64,000 bases of DNA. Origin: Mesotoga sp. BH458_6_3_2_1. Lineage in GTDB: Bacteria > Thermotogota > Thermotogae > Petrotogales > Kosmotogaceae. Below, piece by piece: positions 25,362 through 33,489 of the stretch; within the stretch, counting starts at the first letter, position 1; each line of letters starts with the position of its first letter. Both the position numbers and the translations under genes were made by a program. Below the pieces are notes generated by a model. That model had not been told where the DNA came from, did not search any database, and saw only the letters and a list, made by a program, of their open reading frames with translations. The DNA is taken from positions 62,001 through 126,000 of the forward strand of contig NZ_JFHL01000029.1 in assembly GCF_003664995.1 (NCBI RefSeq), written 5' to 3'.

Positions 25362-26418
25362 AAACAAGTTGAAAGCTGTCTTCATCGCCTTTGCAAAGGA
25401 AGCGTTCAGAAACAAGCTCGAAGTATTCTTCACACTGTTCTTCCCAATGATATTCCTGCTGCTCTTCGGTTTCTTTTTTGGCGGCTCAAGTGACTATCAA
25501 AAGCCCTCTGTAGGGCTTTATCAGACGGGAAGTTACGATATTTCTCCTGTTATTGAGGAGACGGGGGCATGGAGTCTGAACCTCTTTGACGATGAGCTGA
25601 GCCTGGAAGAAGTGATAAGAAGTGGGGATATCTTGCTGGGAGTTACATTCGATGGCGAGAAGATCTCCTATCTCTACCGTGAGGGTGATGTTGGTCAGAT
25701 GAGTACCATAGAAATGGCAAGGGCAAGTATCTCAGCGGCCGTTGAGAAGAAAATCAACAATGTGAAATCGGTGATTGTTGTTGAGAACATTCCCGAGACG
25801 GCCGGAAGAGTTCGCGCAACCGATGCCGATTATACGATGTCAGGCGTTGTAGCGATCTCTCTCCTTTCGGCCGGGATGTTTTCAGTGATAAGCGTCTTTG
25901 GAAGGTACAGAAAGAGGGGAGTTCTGGATAGATTCAAAATCACTCCACTCAAACCCATGACTTTCATTTTTGGAAGCACTCTGACGAGATTCCTGGTCAG
26001 TCTGGTGTCAATCATCCTGATCTTGATAGTGAGCAGACTTCTGTTCAAGACAAGCTTTCAGATTGATTGGCCCCTTTTCCTTATGTCGATAGTCTCATCG
26101 ACCCTCGGGATGATGGCTCTTGGCCTTTTCCTTACGCTGCTCTTCAGGAATCCGGAAACGGCCGATACGGCAGCCAGTATACTTATGGTGATAATGATCT
26201 TTCTCGCAGGAATATACTTTCCACTGACATTTCTGCCCGGTTATCTGAGAGCTATATCGATATTTCTCCCCGTTAAGTACGTGGCGGAAATAATAAGGCA
26301 TTCGCTCGGAATCGAGATGGTCTCGACTATGTATTTTGTGATAACCAATCTCGTTCTTTCGATTAGCGGAATCCTACTGCTGTATTTCACAGGAAGGAGA
26401 TACTTGAGAGCATCTTGA
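25354..26418 (+). CDS. ABC-2 type transporter permease, subunit 2
   Basis: A 354-residue permease with the same plan as subunit 1: an N-terminal segment (VFFTLFFPMIFLLLFGFFFG), an external domain of roughly 130 residues and five C-terminal membrane segments from about residue 165 (YTMSGVVAISLLSAGMFSV onward). The motif GIYFPLTFLPGYLRAISIFLP parallels GLYFPVFDLPWGLRWLVYALP of subunit 1, showing that they are paralogs. ATG 25354 lies inside the end of subunit 1, indicating coupled translation and a heteromeric transporter. Confidence 0.87.
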   Translation: MNRNKLKAVFIAFAKEAFRNKLEVFFTLFFPMIFLLLFGFFFGGSSDYQKPSVGLYQTGSYDISPVIEETGAWSLNLFDDELSLEEVIRSGDILLGVTFDGEKISYLYREGDVGQMSTIEMARASISAAVEKKINNVKSVIVVENIPETAGRVRATDADYTMSGVVAISLLSAGMFSVISVFGRYRKRGVLDRFKITPLKPMTFIFGSTLTRFLVSLVSIILILIVSRLLFKTSFQIDWPLFLMSIVSSTLGMMALGLFLTLLFRNPETADTAASILMVIMIFLAGIYFPLTFLPGYLRAISIFLPVKYVAEIIRHSLGIEMVSTMYFVITNLVLSISGILLLYFTGRRYLRAS

Positions 26419-26508
26419 ATGACCCGTGACTTGTCTGCTATTCTTCAAGGAAGCGATTGTGATGAGTTCTGCTAGATGGCGACGAATTTCAGAAGGGAGG
26501 CTTTTTTA

Positions 26509-27702
26509 GTGAGTGAAACTGTAAGAATTGCTGAAGGGATCCACTGGATAGGAGTGAACGACTTTGAGACGCATCTCTTCGAGTCGCTTTGGCCCATTCC
26601 AAGAGGAGTGTCCTACAACTCATATATTCTGATCGATGAACAGGTCGTTCTCATTGACACTGTCAAGGGGCCTTTTTTCTCGGCATATCTCGACAAGATA
26701 AAGTCGCTTCTTCCCGCTGGAAAGAAGGTCGATTATCTAGTGGTTAATCATATGGAGCCCGATCACTCCGGTTCTATCAAGGTCCTTAAAGAGGCCTTCC
26801 CCGACATGAGTGTGGTCGGAAATGAAAAAACCATGGATATGCTAAACGCCTTTTATGGAGTGACCGATAACGTGGTAAGGGTTGAAGACGGGGAAGAGCT
26901 TAACATAGGCTCCAAAACACTCCGATTCTTCATGACGCCTATGGTGCACTGGCCAGAGACTATGATGACACTTGAAAAGACCACGGGTGTGCTGTTTTCC
27001 GGGGATGCATTCGGAGGTTTCGGAGCACTTAACGGCGGGATTTTCGACGACGAAGTCGATGTGGACTTCTTTGAGGATGAAGTTCTCAGATACTTTTCAA
27101 ATATTGTCGGTAGATACAGCGCAATGGTTCAGAAGGCCTTTGAAAAACTAAGAGGTGTTGACATAAAGGTTATCTGCGCCACTCACGGGCCCGTCTGGAG
27201 AAAGAACCCTTCAAGGATTCTCGATCTTTATGATCGCTGGAGTAGACAGGAGACGGAGGAAGGCGTCGTTCTGGTATACGGTTCAATGTATGGGAACACG
27301 CAGAAGATGATGGAGGCGGTAGCTTCGGGTCTCGTCGAGGGGGGCGTCGAGAAAGTCAGGGTTCATAATATTTCGACTACGCACATTTCGTTCATCATAA
27401 GAGACATCTGGAGGTACAGGGGCCTTGTGATGGGAAGTTGTACCTATAATATGGAGCTCTTCCCTCCGATGAAGCAACTGGTTAGCGCGATAGAGAACAG
27501 GATGATGAAGAATCGCAAGATAGGTGTTTTCGGTTCCTATACCTGGAGCGGTGGAGCCCTAAAAGAGCTTCAGCAGTTCGCTTCTAGATCGAAGTGTGAT
27601 CAGGTGGGTCCGGTGATTGAGTCGAAGAGTTGTCCAACGCAAGAGGATCTCGACAAATGTGTTGAACTGGGCCTTAACATGGCAACGGCGATCAAGTCAT
27701 GA
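26509..27702 (+). CDS. Flavodiiron protein (A-type flavoprotein, O2/NO reductase)
   Basis: A 397-residue protein with an N-terminal metallo-beta-lactamase-like diiron domain and a C-terminal flavodoxin domain. Diiron ligands are visible in NHMEPDHSG (HxExDH), VHWPETMM, SGDAFGGFG and ATHGPVWR; the FMN domain begins VLVYGSMYGNT and contains FGSYTWSGGA. Such proteins reduce oxygen to water or NO to N2O with electrons from rubredoxin or NADH systems, protecting anaerobes. I start at GTG 26509, eight bases after GGGAGG; the frame is open 11 codons upstream but that ATG has no binding site. Its nearest neighbours are unrelated, and a terminator follows. Confidence 0.92.
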   Translation: MSETVRIAEGIHWIGVNDFETHLFESLWPIPRGVSYNSYILIDEQVVLIDTVKGPFFSAYLDKIKSLLPAGKKVDYLVVNHMEPDHSGSIKVLKEAFPDMSVVGNEKTMDMLNAFYGVTDNVVRVEDGEELNIGSKTLRFFMTPMVHWPETMMTLEKTTGVLFSGDAFGGFGALNGGIFDDEVDVDFFEDEVLRYFSNIVGRYSAMVQKAFEKLRGVDIKVICATHGPVWRKNPSRILDLYDRWSRQETEEGVVLVYGSMYGNTQKMMEAVASGLVEGGVEKVRVHNISTTHISFIIRDIWRYRGLVMGSCTYNMELFPPMKQLVSAIENRMMKNRKIGVFGSYTWSGGALKELQQFASRSKCDQVGPVIESKSCPTQEDLDKCVELGLNMATAIKS

Positions 27703-27829
27703 ATCCCCGCCTCTCTCTTCTGCAAAGTCGATCGGAAGACTTTATGAGAAGTGTGATCAGGGCATATCATTGAGAGATCAATTTCATACTGAATAACCCA
27801 TATACTAGGATTTCAGAAGGTACGACAAG

Positions 27830-27859
27830 GAGCCTCTCAACTAGTAGAGGCTCTTTCCT
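27830..27859 (+). terminator. Intrinsic terminator after the flavodiiron gene, overlapping the convergent gene end
   Basis: Stem gagcctct (27830-27837) with agaggctc (27846-27853), 8-base loop, followed on the plus strand by TTTCCTTTCTT. It overlaps the stop codon of the activase gene on the other strand, where the hairpin lacks a U-tract. Confidence 0.7.
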
Positions 27860-28820
27860 TTCTTCTGAGCTGCTCCTGCCATTTGCCGCATCGGTCACCC
27901 CAAACTGCGATAATTTCTCCGTCTGCTTTCGCGTTGATTACCTCGCAGTTGTTCGAACAACCGTTACAAATGAAGCTGGAAGGCCGGAAATCGAGATTGA
28001 GATAGTCAAATCCCTTGAAGGAAGATTCCACAGCCTTTCTCTCGATCTCTTCGCGGGCAAGAATCGCGGCGCCTATGGCACCCATCACATCGTAGTTACT
28101 CGGCACAATCACTTCATGTCCGACGGCCTCTTCAAATGCCTTTTTTATTCCCTTGTTGGCTGCTACTCCACCCTGAAAAACAAAAGGCGGCTCAAGTTTC
28201 TTGCCTCTACCGAGATTGTTTATGTAGTTCCTAACTAGTGCTTTGCACAGACCCCAGATAATGTCGGACTTAGAGAATCCGTATTGTTGCTTCGCAATCA
28301 TATCGGACTCGGCAAAAACCGTGCATCTTCCGGCAATCCGAACTTCCGTCGTTGCCTGAAGTGCGAGCTCTCCAAACCTCTCAATCGGTACGCCGAGCCT
28401 TTCTGACTGATGATCGAGGAAGGAGCCGGTTCCTGCCGCACAAACAGTGTTCATGGCAAAGTCGGTCACCATCCCTTCTCTAATCAGTATTATTTTCGAA
28501 TCCTGGCCGCCTATCTCAAAGATCGTCCTCACTTCTTTGACTTCTCTGAATGCCGCCACCCCGTGAGCTGTAATCTCGTTCTTAACAATATCTGCACCAA
28601 GGAGGACGGCTGCCAGCTGCCTGCCACTGCCAGTGGTTCCAATGCCAAGGACGGTGGGATCGTTATGTTCTTCCCTCAGCCTAGAAAAACCGAATTTAAC
28701 GGCGTCCATAGGCTGACCGTTGGTCCTGACATAATACTTGAAAACTATCTCGCCGCTTTCGGAAAGTGCCACTATGTTGGTACTCACCGAACCGACATCT
28801 ACTCCAACAAAGATCTCCAC
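27837..28820 (-). CDS. 2-hydroxyacyl-CoA dehydratase-type activase (BadF/BadG/HgdC ATPase) with extra C-terminal Cys cluster
   Basis: A 327-residue ASKHA-fold ATPase (COG1924 type) that, as a dimer bridged by one [4Fe-4S] cluster, drives ATP-dependent one-electron transfer to a partner. Seen: GVDVGSVSTNIVAL phosphate loop, GIGTTGSGR, FEIGGQDSKII, the cluster cysteines in NTVCAAGTGSFLDHQ and AGRCTVFAESDM, and FQGGVAANKG. Beyond the usual end, after about residue 285, comes FICNGCSNNCEV and later GDRCGKW, four more Cys that could hold a second cluster. GTG 28820 follows GAGG by eight bases and lies 10 bases after the stop of the upstream gene; the longer frame would start inside that gene. Confidence 0.82.
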   Translation of the reverse strand: MEIFVGVDVGSVSTNIVALSESGEIVFKYYVRTNGQPMDAVKFGFSRLREEHNDPTVLGIGTTGSGRQLAAVLLGADIVKNEITAHGVAAFREVKEVRTIFEIGGQDSKIILIREGMVTDFAMNTVCAAGTGSFLDHQSERLGVPIERFGELALQATTEVRIAGRCTVFAESDMIAKQQYGFSKSDIIWGLCKALVRNYINNLGRGKKLEPPFVFQGGVAANKGIKKAFEEAVGHEVIVPSNYDVMGAIGAAILAREEIERKAVESSFKGFDYLNLDFRPSSFICNGCSNNCEVINAKADGEIIAVWGDRCGKWQEQLRRKERASTS

Positions 28821-28830
28821 AGAAATCGCC

Positions 28831-29919
28831 TCACTTGTTTGCGGCAATGCGTTTGCGCTTAGAGTTTCTTATAAGATCAACAAAAGCCTCTATTCTCGTT
28901 AAGCTGTTCGCCTTTCCTGTCTGTTCATCTATTGCAAGTGTGAGAACAGGTATACCGTTCAGTTCGGAAATCCTTGGGATGACACTTTGAGAGACCAATT
29001 CAGGAAGGCATGCAAAAGGCATCAAATGAACAACTCCATCAAATCCCCTTTTGCTGTAGTCGACTATGTGACCAACATTCTGCTTCGCATGCCCGCCAAT
29101 AATGATCTTTATGTACTCCGATCCCATTTTTATTATCTCTTTTTCGCGACCCTTGCCGAAAAAATTGTGATCGACCCATTCTCCAACGTACTGCGATCTC
29201 TCGGCCTCACAACCCAAATTGCACAGGGTGTTTTCTATTTCCAGGTTAATGCTTGATTCAATTACGACAAAGATCTCTCCTACAACCCCGATTCGTATCT
29301 TCTCTTCTTCGTCAATATGATGAACATCGATTGATGCGATCATGTCGCGGGCCAAAGAATTTGCCCTCCTCACTTCATCAAGTGTCCAACACTTTTCATA
29401 TTCATCAGAAATCCTCTCGAAGACCTTCTGTGACGTCCCCGGGACTTTCTCGTAGGGCATAATCTTGTGAATTTCTTTGTCGAACCGATCGAGATCCTTG
29501 AGCATCGTCAGGACAATTCGAGCAACTCCAATGACCTTGGCAAAAGAGGTCTTTCCCTTGATCTTCAAGAACTTCGAAATATCGCCTTTCAAATCACGCT
29601 TGACAGAATCGAAGATAATTACTTCGACATCATAACCGATCTGATGAAGAGTCCTTTCATGAAGCTCTCCATAAAAACCGGCCCGGCATGGACCGTGCCC
29701 ACCGCTTGAGACAATTATCTCAGCTCCCCGCTCACACGCTTCAATGTAATTGCCCATGAGCACCTTGTACGGGAAACAAGCGAACTCAGGACTATGCTTC
29801 GTGCCAAGATCAATTGTCTTCTGAGTGGGTCGCGGAGGAACGATAACCTCATGACCCAGCATCTCGAGAAGCTTCTTATACACCATCACATTGCCCAAAT
29901 ATGGAAATGAATACTTCAC
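28831..29919 (-). CDS. 2-hydroxyacyl-CoA dehydratase-related Fe-S subunit B (activase-associated)
   Basis: A 362-residue cytosolic protein, the second gene of the activase set (COG3581/DUF2229 type as far as I recognise). Conserved Cys lie in HSPEFACFPYKVLMG, GGHGPCRAGFYGE and MPFACLPEL, matching three Cys at equivalent places of the next protein, so the two are paralogs; it ends with the shared motif IDEQTGKANSLTRIEAFVDL. An extra pair NTLCNLGCEAE is unique to this one. By analogy with HgdAB and double-cubane cluster proteins the pair may bind a low-potential Fe-S cluster reduced by the activase. Start GTG 29919 (GGGAG upstream) overlaps the upstream stop by four bases. Confidence 0.7.
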   Translation of the reverse strand: MKYSFPYLGNVMVYKKLLEMLGHEVIVPPRPTQKTIDLGTKHSPEFACFPYKVLMGNYIEACERGAEIIVSSGGHGPCRAGFYGELHERTLHQIGYDVEVIIFDSVKRDLKGDISKFLKIKGKTSFAKVIGVARIVLTMLKDLDRFDKEIHKIMPYEKVPGTSQKVFERISDEYEKCWTLDEVRRANSLARDMIASIDVHHIDEEEKIRIGVVGEIFVVIESSINLEIENTLCNLGCEAERSQYVGEWVDHNFFGKGREKEIIKMGSEYIKIIIGGHAKQNVGHIVDYSKRGFDGVVHLMPFACLPELVSQSVIPRISELNGIPVLTLAIDEQTGKANSLTRIEAFVDLIRNSKRKRIAANK

Positions 29920-30902
29920 TGCCTATCTCCCGCCTTCTTGGACTTCCTACCCAACATGTCTACGAAGGCCTCGACCCTCGTCTGAAGATGGTTTTCTCCT
30001 GTGTGTTCATCGATTCTCACCGTCATGAAGGGGATTCCCGATTCCTCAGATTCTATCTCGAGCAGTTTCCCAAGAAAGGCATCAGGTCCGCAACCGAATG
30101 CAGTAATGTGTATGACTCCGTCGACCGAACCTTCTCTGAACATGCTGTAGGCCGCTCCAAGAAGTTTATCGCTGAAAGTCCAGAAGAGACTCTTCTTCAT
30201 CTTTTTCACGTGCTTCTTCAGAAGTTTAGGAGGTATCATCTCAAACGTCGTCACCTCTGCACCAAGCTGCCGCAGTCTCGTAGTCACGTCCATACTGATG
30301 AATTCATCATAGACATCATAGACGTAACCGAGGAGGCCGATTTTCAGGGAGGTGTATCTCTTTTCAATAGGTGCGCCCGCCCCGTCGAGTTCGGCCCACG
30401 CCTCTTTGATGGTCTTGCCTTCCAAACAGAGATTTCTGAAGTTTTTCCATCTCCTTGCTGCAGAATGACTTGCTCTTCGAATTTCACTTTTGGAGACTCC
30501 GAGTTTACCGGCAATGGGATAAATCAATTTTGGTGAAGAGATGTCTTCAGTGCTGCTCTGAATGTCCAGTGTGAGCAACTTCGACCTGGCGGCCGGGACT
30601 CCGTGTTCTATCATGTCGGGTAGCCCCATGAATTTGGGACAGAAGTATTTGCCCTTCTCAACAGAAACCATTCTAGGCACAAATACATAATCCACACCCT
30701 GATCGACCAACCTGAGAACGTGACCGTTGTATATCTTGATTGGAACGCAGATCTCGGGAACCGAAACCCCGATCCCTCTGTCAATCGTCTTCTTGTCGGT
30801 CTTTTCCGTTGTGATTACCTCTATTCCCAATTCTTCAAAAAGATGGACCCAGTACGGCCCGTAATAATAATATAAGAGAGCTCCAGGTATTCCTATCTTC
30901 AA
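29916..30902 (-). CDS. 2-hydroxyacyl-CoA dehydratase-related Fe-S subunit A (activase-associated)
   Basis: First gene of the set, 328 residues (COG3580 type as far as I recognise). Begins IGIPGALLYYYYGPYWVHLF and shares KTIDRG, VPEICVPIK, KYFCPKF, AFGCGPDAF and IDEHTGENHLQTRVEAFVDM with its paralog. In many anaerobes these two modules and the activase are fused into one very long protein; here they are three separate, translationally coupled genes. No acyl-CoA dehydratase, CoA transferase or acyl-CoA dehydrogenase is nearby, so the acceptor of the electrons is unknown. TTG 30902 with GAGG about 10 bases upstream. Confidence 0.7.
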   Translation of the reverse strand: MKIGIPGALLYYYYGPYWVHLFEELGIEVITTEKTDKKTIDRGIGVSVPEICVPIKIYNGHVLRLVDQGVDYVFVPRMVSVEKGKYFCPKFMGLPDMIEHGVPAARSKLLTLDIQSSTEDISSPKLIYPIAGKLGVSKSEIRRASHSAARRWKNFRNLCLEGKTIKEAWAELDGAGAPIEKRYTSLKIGLLGYVYDVYDEFISMDVTTRLRQLGAEVTTFEMIPPKLLKKHVKKMKKSLFWTFSDKLLGAAYSMFREGSVDGVIHITAFGCGPDAFLGKLLEIESEESGIPFMTVRIDEHTGENHLQTRVEAFVDMLGRKSKKAGDRQ

Positions 30903-30957
30903 CTTATCTCTTCCTCACCGACCCGTACCGACAGGGTGTGGCATTTGGCCAATATCA

Positions 30958-30986
30958 AATATAGCACCCGTTGTCGACTGGAACAA
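30958..30986 (-). promoter_or_regulatory. Promoter of the three-gene activase operon
   Basis: On the minus strand TTGTTC (plus 30981-30986), 17-base spacer, TATATT (plus 30958-30963) with TGC directly before it, so both a -35 and an extended -10 are present. Transcription would start near 30951, about 50 bases before TTG 30902. The remainder up to 31116 serves the divergent lipoprotein gene; a small stem TTGGTT/AACCAA lies at 31080-31094. Confidence 0.7.
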
Positions 30987-31116
30987 CGCTTTCAATGTAA
31001 AAGCTTCTGATCGGGACCAGTTTCGGACAACGCCTGTGTCTGTCGGTTTAATCTCTCTTTAATAACAACGGGGATAAACTTGGTTCATAACCAAACGAAG
31101 AAGGGAGGTAAAGAAA

Positions 31117-32001
31117 ATGAAAAAGCTACTATTCTTGATTGTCCTGGTCTCCGCGTTTTTCTTCTCCGGGTGCGTGGATCTTACTTTTCCAGGGGCTGAC
31201 GAGGGAACGGTGAGAGTTGTTCTTACCGATGCGGTAATTCCTATCGAAGAGATTGACTCTCTTATGGTAAGAATTGAAAGCATAAAGCTATATGGATCCG
31301 AGGACGTTCCTCCAGAAGAATACGAGCCTCTTGTGATCGTCGACGAACCATTCGAAGTGGACATTCTTACTCTGGTGGGAACGACTTTCGAACTTCCCGA
31401 CACTACAGGGGTCGTCGGTGTATATAACCAGTTGCGGATAGAAGTGTCTGCGGCAACTATGACGGCCAACGAGATAGTCTATCCCGTCACTGTCAACTCT
31501 GGGTCACTGAAGATCAATAATCTAGGCCTCGATATCAACGAAGGTTCTGTGACGAATGTAGTTCTTGACTTTGACTTGTCAAAATCACTGAAAATCAACG
31601 GCCAGTGGGAGGAGATCGTCAGTGAAGCCGAGATCTCAGGGGAGAAGAAGAGCCACGAAGACAAGGTACACATGACGCCCGTAATCCATGTGCGCCATGG
31701 AAGCCTTTTAGATGTAACGGGAATTGCCTCTTCGGATCAGTTGCCTCTCCTTGTAGCGCTGTTTCCCGAAGGTAATGGCGAGGCTCTTACGACGTTTACC
31801 CATATCGACAATCCGATCTGGGAAGAAGGCGAATTCAGATTCTGCAAGGTCGGACCGGGGGAATACAGGCTGGAGTTCTTCGACAATTACAGGGAAGAGG
31901 GATTCTCAGTCGATGAAAGCGAATCCAGATATCAGTCCCTTTCAGTTACCGTTGCAGACAAAGACGTCGATCTTGGTACAATTGTCTTGGTTGAGAAATA
32001 G
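31117..32001 (+). CDS. DUF4382-domain lipoprotein
   Basis: A 294-residue lipoprotein: signal sequence MKKLLFLIVLVSAFFFSGC with lipobox FSGC (Cys 19). The mature N-terminal half is a DUF4382 domain (GTVRVVLTDAVIPIEEIDSL, then VRIESIKLYG and VYNQLRIEVSAATMTAN), a beta-sandwich found on bacterial surface lipoproteins. The C-terminal half (from about residue 195, HGSLLDVTGIASSDQLPLLVALF) looks like a second, carboxypeptidase-regulatory-like beta-sandwich with GPGEYRLEFFDNYREEG. GGGAGG precedes ATG 31117. Function unknown; probably envelope-anchored. It may be co-transcribed with the next genes, 120 bases on. Confidence 0.75.
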   Translation: MKKLLFLIVLVSAFFFSGCVDLTFPGADEGTVRVVLTDAVIPIEEIDSLMVRIESIKLYGSEDVPPEEYEPLVIVDEPFEVDILTLVGTTFELPDTTGVVGVYNQLRIEVSAATMTANEIVYPVTVNSGSLKINNLGLDINEGSVTNVVLDFDLSKSLKINGQWEEIVSEAEISGEKKSHEDKVHMTPVIHVRHGSLLDVTGIASSDQLPLLVALFPEGNGEALTTFTHIDNPIWEEGEFRFCKVGPGEYRLEFFDNYREEGFSVDESESRYQSLSVTVADKDVDLGTIVLVEK

Positions 32002-32121
32002 GTGCTGCAAACAGTTAAATCTCGATTTGTCATCAAGGAGTTTGGGTTATTAAATGTAAAGCACGAGCGGTTCATCTGTTAATTACTGCCATTGGTTTGC
32101 GGAAGTGAAGGTGAAGCTCAT

Positions 32122-32796
32122 ATGAAGAGAGTCATTTGTCTCGTCTCCACTATTGTTTTGGCATTTTCAGCCGCACTTTCGGTAGGTACTGTGCTTGAAA
32201 ACGAGCAGTCTCTGCTTGGTTATCTGGTTGGGGGCGGGGACTTTGAGCTATCAGTGAATATCAATTTGATTCAGAAGGTGCAGCAGATAGCTGCTGGCGA
32301 GATTCTTGCAATGTTTGTTCTTCCCGAAGGGTTGATAAGGGTAGTGACCGACTCCAGAGTATTTACACTCTCTTCAGATGGTGAGATTTCCGAAATAACG
32401 GAAACTAGCAAGGCCGGCATTTCATCAGAAGTAAAGATGATTGACGCTTTCTCTCTTGTTTCTATACAGTCAAGGGAGGAGGTTCGCGGTATCTTTCTTG
32501 TACAGGAAGAGAACGGTTACTTCTGGCATGTGATAACTGAAACGAAGTCCTACAGGTTAGCTAGCAGTTTTGCTTCAACGCTGAATGTAATGGCGAATGA
32601 GAAGGCGCTTGAGGAGGCCAGCAAAAGGCTGGAGAAAGCACCGGGCGAGGAAGAGGATTTGACTCCTTCGGAAAAGCCAGGCAAGCCCGACGATCCGGGC
32701 AAGCCCGATGATCCAGGTAAACCCGATGATCCAGGCAAGCCCGACGATCCTGGTCAGCCAGACACTCCTCCCGGCAAAGAAAACGGAAAGAATTGA
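32122..32796 (+). CDS. Secreted protein with GKPDDP repeat tail, upstream of a two-component system
   Basis: A 224-residue protein with signal peptide (RVICLVSTIVLAFSAALS), a central region of about 150 residues with strands such as EGLIRVVTDSRVFTL, and a C-terminal tail of four exact GKPDDP units and one GQPDTP unit (DNA 32680-32769). The tail resembles extended Pro/Asp spacers of surface proteins. The gene ends six bases before the response regulator, so it is the first gene of a three-gene operon. Such secreted partners often modulate the sensor, which is an inference. ATG 32122 follows GAAGGTGA; the frame is open ten codons further but without a binding site. Confidence 0.65.
   Translation: MKRVICLVSTIVLAFSAALSVGTVLENEQSLLGYLVGGGDFELSVNINLIQKVQQIAAGEILAMFVLPEGLIRVVTDSRVFTLSSDGEISEITETSKAGISSEVKMIDAFSLVSIQSREEVRGIFLVQEENGYFWHVITETKSYRLASSFASTLNVMANEKALEEASKRLEKAPGEEEDLTPSEKPGKPDDPGKPDDPGKPDDPGKPDDPGQPDTPPGKENGKN
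32680..32769 (+). repeat. Five 18-base in-frame tandem repeats
   Basis: Units at 32680, 32698, 32716, 32734 and 32752, each coding GKPDDP (last one GQPDTP). Third positions differ between units (GGC/GGT, AAG/AAA, GAC/GAT), so the array is not freshly expanded and seems maintained at protein level. Confidence 0.9.
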
Positions 32797-32802
32797 TACT
32801 CG

Positions 32803-33489
32803 ATGAAACTCTTGATAGTTGAAGATGAGAAAAGGCTTCTCGATAATGTCGTCTCCTTTTTTGAGCGTTCGGGATTTCTTGTGGATGCCTCTCAGAACGC
32901 AGAAGAAGGGCTGGATCTTGCCCTTGAGCGTAGCTATGATTGCATTGTTCTCGATGTCCTCCTGCCCGGCATGAACGGTTATGAGTTCTGCCGCTTTCTG
33001 AGAGAAGAGATGAAGTCCGATGTCCCAATAATAATAATCACCGCACTTGGCGAAGTTGACAACAGGATTGAAGGACTGGAGATCGGAGCAGATGATTACG
33101 TGCCCAAACCGTTCGATCTGCGTGAGCTGGAAGCCAGAGTTAAAGCTCTTGTAAGACGTAATCAGCGTAAGGTAGAGCCGATACTTCAGTACGGTCCTCT
33201 CAGTTACGATTCGAGAAAGGAGGTCTTCACCTGCTCCGGGGGAAGACTGGACCTAACCTCAAGAGAGGTTTCAATCCTCGCGCTGCTCTTTCGCAACCCG
33301 GGAACCGTCTTCTCCAGAGAGGAAATTACCGACAAGATCTGGGAAACAGGCTTTGAACCGCGCAGCAATATTGTTGATGTCTATATTAACTACATAAGAC
33401 GCAAGTTGGAGTCGGCTGGGATGTATGACGTAATCGAAACGGTTCCGGGAAAGGGGTACAGATTCAGGAGCTTGGCAGATGACGGTTAA
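32803..33489 (+). CDS. OmpR/PhoB-family response regulator
   Basis: A 228-residue DNA-binding regulator. Receiver domain at 1-118 with acidic pocket EDE (7-9), phosphoacceptor Asp 51 in CIVLDVLLPG, and Lys in YVPKPFDL near 101; winged-helix domain from about 130 to 225 with LTSREVSILALLFRNPG and the recognition region NIVDVYINYIRRKLE. It is phosphorylated by the histidine kinase encoded next and should control nearby envelope genes. The secreted-protein gene ends six bases before ATG 32803. Confidence 0.94.
   Translation: MKLLIVEDEKRLLDNVVSFFERSGFLVDASQNAEEGLDLALERSYDCIVLDVLLPGMNGYEFCRFLREEMKSDVPIIIITALGEVDNRIEGLEIGADDYVPKPFDLRELEARVKALVRRNQRKVEPILQYGPLSYDSRKEVFTCSGGRLDLTSREVSILALLFRNPGTVFSREEITDKIWETGFEPRSNIVDVYINYIRRKLESAGMYDVIETVPGKGYRFRSLADDG

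Noticed and set aside
32680-32769. CRISPR-like or other DNA repeat array
   Set aside because: The 18-base repeats are contiguous, in frame and code GKPDDP; there are no spacers. No CRISPR array or cas gene is seen anywhere in the window.
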